From Candidatus Zixiibacteriota bacterium (lineage in GTDB: Bacteria > Zixibacteria > MSB-5A5 > GN15 > PGXB01): a stretch of DNA of 54,608 nt. The position numbers were made by a program, and so were the translations under genes. Below, one piece after another: positions 1 through 8,544 of the stretch. Location of the stretch: assembly GCA_040753495.1 (NCBI GenBank), contig JBFMEF010000143.1:1-54608 (forward strand). Reading direction: 5' to 3'. The first letter of the stretch is position 1. Every line of letters begins with the position of its first letter. The notes under the pieces are model-generated. The model searched no databases and was not told where the DNA came from. It saw only the letters and a program-made list of their open reading frames with translations.

Positions 1-62
1 GGATTGATGACAGGATACCGATTACCCTGGTTTAATGAGCGCCCCGATGGACTGTCAGATTA

Positions 63-1562
63 TTATCTAAGAAGCACAATTTTTATGGCGGAGTGGAATT
101 GCTCGCTGCGCAACCGGAAGAAATAAATGCCGGATGCCACTTCCCTGCCGTTGCTGTCACAGCCGTCCCAGATTATGCTCTGCCGTCCGGCCGGCACCAT
201 CCCGACCGTCCAGCCGCGAACCATCTGACCCAAAAGATTAAAGATTCCGATTTCGACGGCAGTCTTTCTGGGCACAGCGAATTCTACCCTTGTTGTCTGG
301 TTGAAAGGATTGGGATAATTCTGATAGAGAGTAAACTGCTCTGGCATCAAAGGAAGGGTGTTATCGTCAACCGGTGTGGTTTCGCCCTGAATCTTTGCCA
401 GGTAAAGGTCAGAACCGCCGGAGCCAAAAGAATAGGTGTACCCTACCAGAATATAATCGCGGGAGCGGTCCTGGAAGACCATCCGGCCGTAGTCAGCCTT
501 AGCACCACCATAAGCGCGAGCCCAGATCTGGTCGCCTCCAGGATTGACACGAACGGCATAGAGGTCAATCATACCTGCCCCGTATGATTCAGTCGTGCCG
601 GTCAGAATATAGCTGCCGTCGCGGGTGGCAAAGATAGAGTAAGCGCGGTCATCCTTACTTCCTCCAAAAGTTTTTTCCCAGAGTTTAGTTCCGGCGGCAT
701 CGACCTTCAGCAGGTAAAAATCGGAGTAACCGGCGCCGAACGAGGCGGTGGCGCCGGCAATAAGAAAACTGCCATCCGGTGCGACCTCGATGGCGCTTCC
801 AAAATCGGCCGCAGACCCTCCATAATCTTTTGCCCAGAGGGAATCACCATTAGCGTCGGTTCGGACCAGATAGACACTGCTATACCCGGTGCCGAATGAA
901 CCGGTGGAACCGACCGCGACATATCCGCCACCGACAAGTTCTCGCACGGCCGCGCCAGATTCTCCGCCGGGGCCGCCAAAGGTTTTGCTCCAGAACGTTT
1001 GACCAAGAGAGTCTGTCTTTATCAAGAAGAGGTCAGAGTATCCGGCGCCGGTAGAGCTGCTGTTGCCACAGATAATGAAACCGCGGTCTGAAGTCTGACG
1101 AACCGACCAGCCTTCGTCGTCCTCAACGCCGCCGTATGTCCGCTGCCAGAGAAGATTCCCGGATGAATCGGTCTTTATCAGGTAAATATCTTTTTTGCCG
1201 CCGCCAAAAGATTTGGTGGAGCCGACCAGAATGAATCCACCGTCATACGTTGAATGGATATCATAACCATATTCGGTCAGCGCACCCCCGAATGTTCGAG
1301 TCCAGATAGTGTCGCCGGCGGCGCCAATCTTGAGAAGATAGATATCGAACTCACCGGCTCCAAAAGAGTAGGTGCTTCCTATGACCAGGTAAGAGCCGTC
1401 ATCAGACTGCACGGCGGCGTACCCGCCCTCATTATATATGCCTCCGTGCGGAATACCCCAGACCAGTGTCTGAGCGCTCAGGCCGGATATTAGTACTAAC
1501 AGAAGAAAAATAAGAGAAGAGAAAATCTTCTTGAGCAAATCAGTATGTCGCGTCAATGACAT
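63..1562 (-). CDS. Secreted repeat (beta-propeller-like) protein with T9SS-type C-terminal sorting domain
   Basis: About 499 residues. A signal peptide (positive start, then a Leu/Ile/Val-rich stretch ending LSA) is followed by about seven repeats of roughly 50 residues. Each repeat contains a 'W-x-K/R-T/D-F/Y-GG' strand, a 'G-x-x-L-V-G-x-T-x-SFG-x-G' strand and an 'D-x-Y-L-x-K-x-D' strand, which suggests a propeller fold. The last 90 residues carry the motif YQNYPNPFN and end in ASGIYFFRL, the hallmark of the type A (FlgD-Ig-like) sorting domain of type IX secretion substrates and related FCB proteins. The protein is probably exported and cell-surface or extracellular. A TTG start at 1592 is possible, but ATG at 1562 has a GGA-containing leader and places the signal peptide at the N-terminus. 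It is divergent from the pilus cluster; function is unknown. Confidence 0.85.
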   Translation of the reverse strand: MSLTRHTDLLKKIFSSLIFLLLVLISGLSAQTLVWGIPHGGIYNEGGYAAVQSDDGSYLVIGSTYSFGAGEFDIYLLKIGAAGDTIWTRTFGGALTEYGYDIHSTYDGGFILVGSTKSFGGGKKDIYLIKTDSSGNLLWQRTYGGVEDDEGWSVRQTSDRGFIICGNSSSTGAGYSDLFLIKTDSLGQTFWSKTFGGPGGESGAAVRELVGGGYVAVGSTGSFGTGYSSVYLVRTDANGDSLWAKDYGGSAADFGSAIEVAPDGSFLIAGATASFGAGYSDFYLLKVDAAGTKLWEKTFGGSKDDRAYSIFATRDGSYILTGTTESYGAGMIDLYAVRVNPGGDQIWARAYGGAKADYGRMVFQDRSRDYILVGYTYSFGSGGSDLYLAKIQGETTPVDDNTLPLMPEQFTLYQNYPNPFNQTTRVEFAVPRKTAVEIGIFNLLGQMVRGWTVGMVPAGRQSIIWDGCDSNGREVASGIYFFRLRSEQFHSAIKIVLLR

Positions 1563-1979
1563 AAAATTCCAATTACAGATTTCTCTGTCCAAAAATTGAA
1601 CAGGCTACTTTAACCGGAGTATCGGATTTTCCCCCCACTACTTTAGCGTCAGACTCGATAATTCTATTGCTTCATCTGAAATGAAGTCCTTAAACCGCAG
1701 CAATTAATCACTTCATTTTCGAATCTAAATGGCTGATTTCCGACCGGCAGAACGGAGGTATTTTTTTGTGATGGCGCGTAACTTTATACAGCCAGAGAAG
1801 TTGGCATTGTTCGTATGGGGAATCTCCCCTTCCGCATCACTCAAGAATACTGATTCAACATCCCCCTTATTCACCTAAGACTATTAATAGCATAGAATTA
1901 TATCAACTTGGGGCGGACGGCATCAGGATTGCCATAAATTCAGATGCAGAGGAACCAAGCCAATATCAAGGAGGAAATG
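1563..1979. other. Intergenic region between divergent genes
   Basis: No convincing gene is seen. It separates the minus-strand repeat protein from the plus-strand pilus cluster and holds a candidate promoter at 1870-1898. A perfect AAGGAGG ribosome-binding site lies at 1968-1974, just before the first subunit gene. Confidence 0.6.
1870..1898 (+). promoter_or_regulatory. Candidate sigma70-type promoter of the pilus cluster
   Basis: TTCACC at 1870-1875 and TAGAAT at 1893-1898 with a 17-base spacer, about 80 bases upstream of the first DUF4402 gene. Matches are 4/6 and 5/6 to the consensus. It was found by eye only. Confidence 0.35.
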
Positions 1980-2510
1980 ATGTCGCGATGGACATTCATT
2001 AAAGCAGTCAATTTTGTCTTTCTGGCGGCAATATTATTTTCAGTACCGGCGAACGGTCAGGAGCGGGGGGTAATTCATGCCACAGCAACAGTGCTACCCG
2101 CTATCAGAATTACCGGACTGAATGATTTGCGATTCGAGACGGTTGTCCCTGGAGTTGATAAGTCGGTAGATAAAGCCTCCATCGGCTTCGCCGGCGCCTT
2201 TGAGGTTATCGGGCATAACTCTGCCGAAGTCAGTTTTGATTTTGAACTCCCTCCAGCGCTCTTGCTCGATTCGACCGGATTTATGAATGTCGACTTCAGC
2301 AGTACTGACGCCTCGTATGATGACGGCAGCGGCGGTGGGCAGGGGACACCGGCCGGCGTCATCGACCCAAACGGACCATTTACCCTTCGTCTTGGTCCGA
2401 CCGGACGATTGGACCTATGGATTGGCGGAACGGTGCATCCGACCATTACACAAACCGGCGGTGATTACTCTTCTGAGGTTACTTTGACTGCCATCTATAC
2501 CGGTAATTGA
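1980..2510 (+). CDS. DUF4402-like pilus/coat subunit 1
   Basis: About 176 residues. A signal peptide ends near SVPANG. The mature domain carries the features shared by the four tandem genes here: an N-terminal 'AT-x-x-x' strand, an 'L-x-F-x-x-V-x-PG' motif, an Asp/Ser-rich middle, 'LRLGPTGRLDLWIGGTV', and a C-terminus ending in an 'A-x-YTGN' strand. This matches the DUF4402 family of small beta-sandwich secreted proteins, related in layout to spore-coat-U/CsuA-type fimbrial subunits. The ATG at 1980 sits 5 bases after AAGGAGG; the ATG at 1977 is too close and the one at 1944 has no site. It is the most diverged of the set and the first gene of the cluster, so it could be a minor or initiator subunit (inference). 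Confidence 0.75.
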   Translation: MSRWTFIKAVNFVFLAAILFSVPANGQERGVIHATATVLPAIRITGLNDLRFETVVPGVDKSVDKASIGFAGAFEVIGHNSAEVSFDFELPPALLLDSTGFMNVDFSSTDASYDDGSGGGQGTPAGVIDPNGPFTLRLGPTGRLDLWIGGTVHPTITQTGGDYSSEVTLTAIYTGN

Positions 2511-2586
2511 GAAGAGAGAATTATCAACAGGGGAAACGGATATTCTTCTGATTATAATTTAGCGGCTCGACATGTGGATTTATAAA

Positions 2587-2615
2587 TTGACTTTTATTCT
2601 CCGGTGCGATAGGTT
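2587..2615 (+). promoter_or_regulatory. Candidate promoter giving a near-leaderless transcript for subunit 2
   Basis: TTGACT at 2587-2592 and TAGGTT at 2610-2615 with a 17-base spacer. The predicted start of transcription would fall at or next to the ATG at 2622, which lacks a ribosome-binding site. The -10 element is weak, so this is tentative. Confidence 0.3.
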
Positions 2616-2621
2616 TTTTAT

Positions 2622-3110
2622 ATGCGCCGGCGATTTGGCATTTCGCAAAGGGTCTTGCTCTCTCTATTTCTGGTCTGGGGATTTACATTCTCTGCACCCA
2701 GGGGACAGAGTATTACCGTAAATAATGACCTCTCCTTTGGTGATGTTTTCCCCGGTATCCCAAAGTCGGTCGCGAAGACTACGCCCGGGTCAGCGGCCGA
2801 ATTTTTGGTCAGCGGAACGGCCGGCTCGGAGGTCAGCATCGATTTCACCCTACCGACATATATGAATTTCGGGGGGTATAATATGCAGTTAATATTCAGA
2901 GACAACGATTGTGCTCTGGATTCGAGCGCGGCGCCGGATCAGACCGCTCCCGGGGCGGACAATCTTGACCCCTGGCATACCATTACCTATCGGCTTGGCT
3001 CCAATGGACTCACCCTCTGGCTGGGGGGGACAGTGGTCCCCCGCCTGAATCAACGTCAAGGCAGCTATTCGGCGCTTATCGTCCTGACCGTTGCCTACAC
3101 CGGAAATTAG
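2622..3110 (+). CDS. DUF4402-like pilus/coat subunit 2
   Basis: 162 residues with a signal peptide ending near the SAPRG region. The mature part repeats the family pattern: 'DLSFGDVFPGIPKSV', an Ala/Gly/Ser-rich loop with DSSAAPD, 'RLGSNGLTLWLGGTV', and a C-terminal AYTGN. It is a little shorter than the others because the extreme N-terminal strand (the 'ATANV' segment of subunits 3 and 4) is missing. That matters if donor-strand exchange is used, because the N-terminal extension would be the donor. No Shine-Dalgarno sequence is seen before the ATG. It lies 111 bases after subunit 1 on the same strand. Confidence 0.75.
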   Translation: MRRRFGISQRVLLSLFLVWGFTFSAPRGQSITVNNDLSFGDVFPGIPKSVAKTTPGSAAEFLVSGTAGSEVSIDFTLPTYMNFGGYNMQLIFRDNDCALDSSAAPDQTAPGADNLDPWHTITYRLGSNGLTLWLGGTVVPRLNQRQGSYSALIVLTVAYTGN

Positions 3111-3346
3111 CGATAATATTTTGTATATCAATCAGATAGGCAGGCTTCCCAGGTTTCATTAATGGCTCTTTAGCCTCCAGGTCACGACTGCTTCTCTTTT
3201 TAATCAGTATAGTATCCCCGATTTTTTTGTCCAAATTTTTCGCAGTTACGGTCAAGTAATCCAATGGAATGTCGATTATAAGTCTGAATAGATATGTAAA
3301 CAATTTGGACAGATTCTTCTAAGATAGTTATAGAAGGGAGTTGTCT

Positions 3347-3904
3347 ATGCAGTTCATTTCAAGGATGAAATTTTACCGCACGGTCACTTTCATCCCGATT
3401 CTTTTGATGGCGCTTTTGCTGCCGTTGCTTGCCAGCGGTCAGGATGTGGCGGTCGGTCAAGCCACCGCCAATGTGCTGACGATACTGACGGTTACGGCAA
3501 CACAGGACCTGGACTTTGGCAATGTCCTGCAGGGGGTGCCGAAAAGCCAGCCGCGCAACGATGATGACAGTTCAGGGATTTTTACCATCACCGGCGCGGA
3601 GGGACGGGAAGTTTCGATGCATCTCCAGTTGCCTGATTATCTCTGGAACAGCACAGGTCAGGATCGGATGGTGATAGCCTTCAGCACTGCCGATGCGGCG
3701 ATTGACAGTTCCGCGGCGGGAACGCCCGGCACACCGGGCGGCGGCGCTCAAATAAACCTCGACCCGCATAACCTTCCCGATTTCGGGATTGGCAATGCCG
3801 GGCTGCGGATTTATCTGGGCGGCACGGTCTTCCCTACCGCCGACCAGAGGGCATCGGCTTACAGCGCTGATATAGTTTTGACAGTCGCTTATACCGGAAG
3901 CTGA
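3347..3904 (+). CDS. DUF4402-like pilus/coat subunit 3
   Basis: 185 residues. A signal peptide ends in LLASG; the mature protein begins QDVAVGQATANV. Motifs are 'DLDFGNVLQGVPK', 'EVSMHLQLPDYLWNSTGQD', DSSAAGTP, 'LRIYLGGTV' and the C-terminal AYTGS. The start is the ATG at 3347, 6 bases after GAAGGGAG; a TTG at 3341 is an alternative. It is a near-twin of the next gene across the whole mature domain, which points to a recent tandem duplication. It is likely a major structural subunit secreted through the chaperone and usher encoded downstream (inference from context). Confidence 0.8.
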   Translation: MQFISRMKFYRTVTFIPILLMALLLPLLASGQDVAVGQATANVLTILTVTATQDLDFGNVLQGVPKSQPRNDDDSSGIFTITGAEGREVSMHLQLPDYLWNSTGQDRMVIAFSTADAAIDSSAAGTPGTPGGGAQINLDPHNLPDFGIGNAGLRIYLGGTVFPTADQRASAYSADIVLTVAYTGS

Positions 3905-3959
3905 TTGTCTGACGAATTTGGGAGTAAGATTACACTTAACGCATACAGTGAGGTCTAAG

Positions 3960-4496
3960 ATGAGAAAGAGTTTACTAATCACAGGCGCAGCGGCCCTGAT
4001 AGTGGTCTTATCGGCGGGGCTGGCGACGGCGCAGGATGTCACCTCCGGTCAGGCGACGGCGAACGTTCTGGCCGTATTGACCGTGACGGCAACACAGGAT
4101 TTGGATTTTGGCAACGTGCTTCAGGGTGTCCCGAAAGCGCAGCCGCGGACTGACGATGACAGCGCCGGTGTCTTCACGGTAACCGGAGCCGAGGGTCAGG
4201 AAGTGTCGATGCATCTACAGCTGCCGGACTACCTCTGGAATTCGACCGGTCAGGACCGGATGGTAATTTCGTTTGGGACAACCGATGCCGCTCTCGATAG
4301 TTCCGCGGCCGGCACTCCCAGCGCTCCCGGCGGCGGCGCCCAGGTCAACCAGGACCCGCATAACCTGCCCGATTTCGGAATTGGAAACGCCAGTTTGAGA
4401 ATCTATCTCGGTGGCACAGTTTATCCGACGGCCGACCAGAGAGCATCGGCTTACAGCGCCGATATAATTCTGACAGTGGCTTATACCGGAAGTTGA
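3960..4496 (+). CDS. DUF4402-like pilus/coat subunit 4 (near-duplicate of subunit 3)
   Basis: 178 residues. The signal peptide MRKSLLITGAA... ends at ATA and the mature protein begins QDVTSGQATANV. It matches subunit 3 at most positions and differs mainly by conservative swaps (I/V, S/A, D/N). The ATG at 3960 lies 6 bases after GAGG; an upstream TTG at 3918 would put 14 polar residues before the signal peptide and is unlikely. It is the last subunit gene before the intercistronic hairpin and the chaperone gene. Two nearly identical subunits may supply dosage or antigenic variation (inference). Confidence 0.8.
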   Translation: MRKSLLITGAAALIVVLSAGLATAQDVTSGQATANVLAVLTVTATQDLDFGNVLQGVPKAQPRTDDDSAGVFTVTGAEGQEVSMHLQLPDYLWNSTGQDRMVISFGTTDAALDSSAAGTPSAPGGGAQVNQDPHNLPDFGIGNASLRIYLGGTVYPTADQRASAYSADIILTVAYTGS

Positions 4497-4535
4497 CAAT
4501 TGGCATAAAAATGCCCTGATTTTGACTAAAAATAA

Positions 4536-4567
4536 TCCGGAGGTAAGCTGCACGGCTTATCTCCGGA
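4536..4567 (+). promoter_or_regulatory. Intercistronic stem-loop between subunit and assembly genes
   Basis: A 12-base arm (4537-4548) pairs with 4555-4566 with one G-U wobble and a 6-base loop; the flanking T4536/A4567 adds a pair. No T-run follows, so it does not look like an intrinsic terminator. Its position just after the last subunit gene and before the chaperone gene suits an RNA-stability or processing element that keeps subunit mRNA above chaperone/usher mRNA. Confidence 0.6.
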
Positions 4568-4594
4568 ATCAAATAATAATAGGATGAGGTTACT

Positions 4595-5467
4595 ATGGAT
4601 AGTGCTTCGAAGTTCTCTTCTCGCTTTTCGTTAGTTCACCCCGCACTTTTATTCACTATCATGATTTCTCTGCTCATTGGAGCGGAAAGTCTCGCCAGCG
4701 TTCTGGTCGCTCCCACGGTGGTCTTTTTATCGGATAAAGACAAGACCGGAAGAATGACCATTCAGAATCCGACCGACAAGCCCAAAGAAGTCTCGATTTA
4801 TATCAGTTGGGGACTTCCCACCTCCGACAGCGCCGGCAATATCCAGGTCATCCTGAAGGACAGCGGCGTCACTGACCCGCATTCGGCAAAAGACTGGGTT
4901 AAACCGTTTCCATCGAAGATGATTCTGGGCGCCAATTCCTCGCAGGTGGTTCGCTTTCGCGCCAATCCGCCGGGGAATCTTCCGGATGGCGAATATTGGG
5001 CGCGGATAGTAGTCAAAGCCCAGGAAGGTGAAATGAATCTGCCGGTGCCATCAAGTCAGGACAAAATAACCACCAAACTGAATATGATAACACAGACGGC
5101 GATTATGCTCAAGTACCGCACCGGCAATCTGGTCTCGAAACTGGAACTGGTCAACGCCGAAGCCCGTCGCACCGACGAGGAGGTGGTGGTAACCGCCAGC
5201 TTTGAGAACAAAGGGAATGTGTCATATGTCGGGGTCCTGCGCTGCCGTCTGATGGACAACGACGGTAATCTTATTGCGGAGGACAAGCTTGATTTGGCGG
5301 TTTATTATTCTCTCACCAGAAAAGTAACTCTTCCTCTAAAAGAGAACCATGCCGGAAAGCCGCTGCGGGTGGAACTGGCAGTCAGCACCTCGGGACGGAC
5401 CGATATATCCGACCAGGACTTGATTCCCGGCAATTCTCTGGAGCGTTCCCTGGCGGTCAATCAGTAG
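4595..5467 (+). CDS. PapD-like periplasmic pilus chaperone
   Basis: 290 residues with a signal peptide (hydrophobic segment about 16-33). The N-terminal domain has the layout of fimbrial chaperones: 'VAPTVVFLSDKDKTGRMTI', then 'QNPTDKPKEVSIYI', then a strand with VRFRANPPG followed by 'LPDGEYWARIVV'. The C-terminal domain contains 'VTASFENKGNVSYVG', an Ig-like strand pair common in archaic or alternative chaperones. It is expected to cap pilin subunits in the periplasm and hand them to the usher. GGATGAGG lies 5 bases before the ATG. Only 8 bases separate it from the usher-like gene, so the two are co-transcribed. At 290 residues it is longer than classical PapD (about 220-240) because of a C-terminal extension. 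Confidence 0.75.
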   Translation: MDSASKFSSRFSLVHPALLFTIMISLLIGAESLASVLVAPTVVFLSDKDKTGRMTIQNPTDKPKEVSIYISWGLPTSDSAGNIQVILKDSGVTDPHSAKDWVKPFPSKMILGANSSQVVRFRANPPGNLPDGEYWARIVVKAQEGEMNLPVPSSQDKITTKLNMITQTAIMLKYRTGNLVSKLELVNAEARRTDEEVVVTASFENKGNVSYVGVLRCRLMDNDGNLIAEDKLDLAVYYSLTRKVTLPLKENHAGKPLRVELAVSTSGRTDISDQDLIPGNSLERSLAVNQ

Positions 5468-5475
5468 GCGAAAAA

Positions 5476-8067
5476 ATGCCCGGACTTGATGCCGACATAT
5501 CGAAGATGAGTCAAAAGGCTGCAGGCTTTGCGGCAGTAACGGCGTTGCTGGCGGTGTTCTTCCTGCTTAGCCTTCAGGCGAAGGCGGCAGAGCCGGCGGC
5601 TACCGAAGAAATCGTGGTCCGTTTCGAAATACCCAAATTCGTTCAAAAAGATATTATTGCCCATTATGGAGACAACCGCATCTACCTGCCATTGGTGGAA
5701 ATCTTCTCGACATTGAATATCAATATCAAAGCCGACTTTGAAAAAGGGAAAATTGTCGGCGAGTACTTCGGCAGCGGCAGAAAGTATGAACTGGACATGA
5801 CGGAGTTAAAGGCGAAATTTTCAGGGACAGAATTTCCCCTAGCGATTTCCGATTTTGTAGTCTCCCCCACGGAATTCTTTCTGGATATTGAGAAGATAAA
5901 AGAGATCTTTGGTCTGCGGCTGACCTTCAATTTTTCGGCGCTGAGCGTTTTCATGCCGCTTGACCGGGAATTTCCGGCCTATCAAAAGCTGCTGCGACGT
6001 CGCGCCCAGGAAGAGTTGAAAAAGTCGGCGCAAACCAGGAAGGATATAGTGGAACTTCCGCCGCGTCGGGAGAATCTCCGGGGCGGAGTAGCCGATTGGA
6101 CACTGGTATCGACACCGCTTGGCGGGGGCGGACATTATGGCAATCTCAACGTGGGAGGTATGCTTCTCGGAGGAGATGTCGCCGTCAATATGGCCGGTGA
6201 CAACCGCACCGGTTTTGACCCCAATCAACTGCGCTACCGCTGGCACTATTATTTCAGTAATAATAAGTATCTGACGCAGGGAGAGGCGGGAAATATTAAT
6301 ACGGTGGGGTACCTGGCACGCAGCCTGGAAGGGGTCAGTATCAGCAACCGACCGCAAACTCCCCGCAAGTTTTTCCAGTCATTGAACCTGGAAGGGTATC
6401 TGGGTGAAGGATGGGAAGTGGAACTTTATGTCAATAATGTTCTGACCGATTTCTGCTACACCGACCAGAACGGCGAGTACCGATTTATGACCGATATCCT
6501 CTATGGTTCCTCGCGCGTGATGCTGAAGATGTATGGTCCCGGCGGTGAGATTCGGACCGAAGAGAAATATATAAATGTCCCGTTCAATCTGGTGCCGCGG
6601 GGTGAAATTGAGTACACCCTGGCGGCGGGAGCGACCGAAGACCAGACCGAGGGACAGAAATATTTTCAGGGGATGGCATATTACGGAATTCTGCACAGCC
6701 TGACTGCCGGAATCGGGGGCGAAGCGCCCCTCGGTAATGAAGCGGTTTCCGATAACGCTTATGTCGGGGAAATGACTTTCCAGCCGCTGGGGAATCTGTA
6801 TCTCAATGGAGTTTTTTCGCCCGACAACGCCGCCCGCTTTTCACTCGGTTACACGCACTCTTCCATGATAGGCATTACCGGCGGCTACACCAGATATTAT
6901 GAGAATCCGCTGCGCAACCGCATTCGTCAGCGCGATAATACCACCGCCTCCCTTACCCTGCCGGTTAAAATCGGCGCCCGCAGAATCGGCTTGCGGTACC
7001 ACTTTGGATATAGCCGTTTTCCCAACTATGAAAATATGAACATGAATTACGGGTTGAGCGGCTCCGTTTACAAATTTCACATCAACTATCTGGGCAATTT
7101 CAAGAAATCGCGAAGCAACGGACGCGACGACCGGGAGTTGATTAGCCAGGTTTTTCTCTCATCATCGCTTCTGCGCTGGATAAAACCGCAGGTGCGATTC
7201 CATTACAGCCATACCGAGAAGCGGCTATCGTCAATCGGGCTATACCTCAACAAGAGGATATTCAAGCGGGGGCAGCTGGCTATGACATTGGAGCGGAATA
7301 TGATTTCCCGCAGCAACAGCATCATGTTCACCTTCAATTTCTTTGCCGGCGCCGCTGATTTCACCTCGAAGTATTACTCGGCGGCCGGCAGCGAATCATT
7401 CAGTCAAATGCAACGAGGCTCGGTTCGATTTGACCAAAGCGCCGGTTCTTTTCGATTTGACCGCCGCAATGGGCTGGGATTTGGAACGGCCGTGGTGGTT
7501 CCATATCATGACGCCAATTACAACTCAAAATATGACAGCGACGAGAGAATTCTGACCGATTTAAGAGCCAAAGTGGGAGGTGCCGCAGGTCGAAAACAGG
7601 GCGAGGAGCAGTTGTATCACTTTGATAATCTGAGGCCATATGAAGAGTATCTGGTGCAGATTGACCCAGTGAGCCTTGATGACCCGCAGCTTCGTCCGGC
7701 TCATGAAAATTTCCGCATCAATGTCAATCCGAATGTGGTGACCACAATTTATGTGCCGGTGGTGACGGCGGGCGAAGTGACCGGCACGGTCGACCGGCTT
7801 ATCCCGGACGGCAGTATCGGTGTTGGGGGGATAAGAATTCTGATTGAAAATATCAGCACCGGCAAAAGATATGATATCATTACCTTCAACAACGGCGAAT
7901 ATTATTACCAGGGGCTGGTCCCGGGAATGTACCGCGCCTTCATCGACCCCGAGCAGCTGAGTACTTTCGGATACAAAGCGGAGCCGTCGGAAATCCCCTT
8001 TCAGATTCAAACCATAGAAGGGGGCGACTATGTTGACGGCATAAATTTCCTGATTTCACCTGAATAG
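5476..8067 (+). CDS. Usher-like outer-membrane assembly protein with C-terminal carboxypeptidase-regulatory-like domain
   Basis: 863 residues with a signal peptide ending in LQAKA. The N-terminal 150 residues form an alpha/beta domain with 'IYLPLVEIFSTLNI' like that of archaic ushers. A long stretch of alternating amphipathic strands follows. Around residues 305-380 'GWEVELYVNNVLTDF', 'DILYGSSRVMLKMYGPGGE' and 'VPRGEIEYTLAAG' match the usher pattern of a plug region and strands ('YGPGGE..R.E'). The last 110 residues contain 'GEVTGTVDRLIPDG' and 'NGEYYYQGLVPGMYRAFI', a carboxypeptidase-regulatory-like beta-sandwich. It should translocate and polymerise the DUF4402 subunits at the outer membrane. 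An internal ATG at 5506 is possible, but 5476 gives an acceptable start. It is unusual in belonging to a probable FCB bacterium. Confidence 0.7.
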   Translation: MPGLDADISKMSQKAAGFAAVTALLAVFFLLSLQAKAAEPAATEEIVVRFEIPKFVQKDIIAHYGDNRIYLPLVEIFSTLNINIKADFEKGKIVGEYFGSGRKYELDMTELKAKFSGTEFPLAISDFVVSPTEFFLDIEKIKEIFGLRLTFNFSALSVFMPLDREFPAYQKLLRRRAQEELKKSAQTRKDIVELPPRRENLRGGVADWTLVSTPLGGGGHYGNLNVGGMLLGGDVAVNMAGDNRTGFDPNQLRYRWHYYFSNNKYLTQGEAGNINTVGYLARSLEGVSISNRPQTPRKFFQSLNLEGYLGEGWEVELYVNNVLTDFCYTDQNGEYRFMTDILYGSSRVMLKMYGPGGEIRTEEKYINVPFNLVPRGEIEYTLAAGATEDQTEGQKYFQGMAYYGILHSLTAGIGGEAPLGNEAVSDNAYVGEMTFQPLGNLYLNGVFSPDNAARFSLGYTHSSMIGITGGYTRYYENPLRNRIRQRDNTTASLTLPVKIGARRIGLRYHFGYSRFPNYENMNMNYGLSGSVYKFHINYLGNFKKSRSNGRDDRELISQVFLSSSLLRWIKPQVRFHYSHTEKRLSSIGLYLNKRIFKRGQLAMTLERNMISRSNSIMFTFNFFAGAADFTSKYYSAAGSESFSQMQRGSVRFDQSAGSFRFDRRNGLGFGTAVVVPYHDANYNSKYDSDERILTDLRAKVGGAAGRKQGEEQLYHFDNLRPYEEYLVQIDPVSLDDPQLRPAHENFRINVNPNVVTTIYVPVVTAGEVTGTVDRLIPDGSIGVGGIRILIENISTGKRYDIITFNNGEYYYQGLVPGMYRAFIDPEQLSTFGYKAEPSEIPFQIQTIEGGDYVDGINFLISPE

Positions 8068-8261
8068 AGATTCTTCAACATATACCGGGCTGAGCTACGT
8101 GTAATCGATTTCATATTCCATTTTCAGGATTAAACCGCGGCAATAAATAATTCTTCCTTCGGTGACGGAATATTCTCCGGAACCTGAGATGCAGAATTGT
8201 GGTTTAATCAATAAACCTGGATTTAGGGTTAAATCGACCAATATTTATTGGAGGGAATGCC

Positions 8262-8507
8262 ATGAACCGACCGGTTATGGCGGCGCGCAGCGCCATCGCG
8301 CTGGAACTGGAGCCCGGCAGATACTTCTGGTGCCGGTGCGGCCGGTCACAGAATCAGCCTTTTTGTGACGGTTCTCACAAGAATGGTACCGATTTTATGC
8401 CGCTGGAGTTTATAATAGAAAGTAAACAGAGAAGAACCTTCTGCCGCTGCAAACAGACGGCCAATCCCCCTTTTTGTGACGGCAGCCATAAGACTCTTTC
8501 CCTTTGA
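8262..8507 (+). CDS. Double-CDGSH iron-sulfur protein
   Basis: 81 residues with two copies of the CDGSH [2Fe-2S]-binding motif: CRCGRSQNQPFCDGSH near residues 24-39 and CRCKQTANPPFCDGSH near 61-76. Each motif supplies three Cys and one His, as in mitoNEET/CISD3-type proteins, and the duplicated form resembles soluble bacterial CISD3-like proteins. Likely roles are cytoplasmic redox or Fe-S cluster transfer. GGAGGG lies a few bases before the ATG. It lies 37 bases upstream of the yceI-like gene and may be co-transcribed with it. Confidence 0.9.
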   Translation: MNRPVMAARSAIALELEPGRYFWCRCGRSQNQPFCDGSHKNGTDFMPLEFIIESKQRRTFCRCKQTANPPFCDGSHKTLSL

Positions 8508-8544
8508 AATTGAACAAAGAGATACTCTTTAGAGGAGAACAAGT

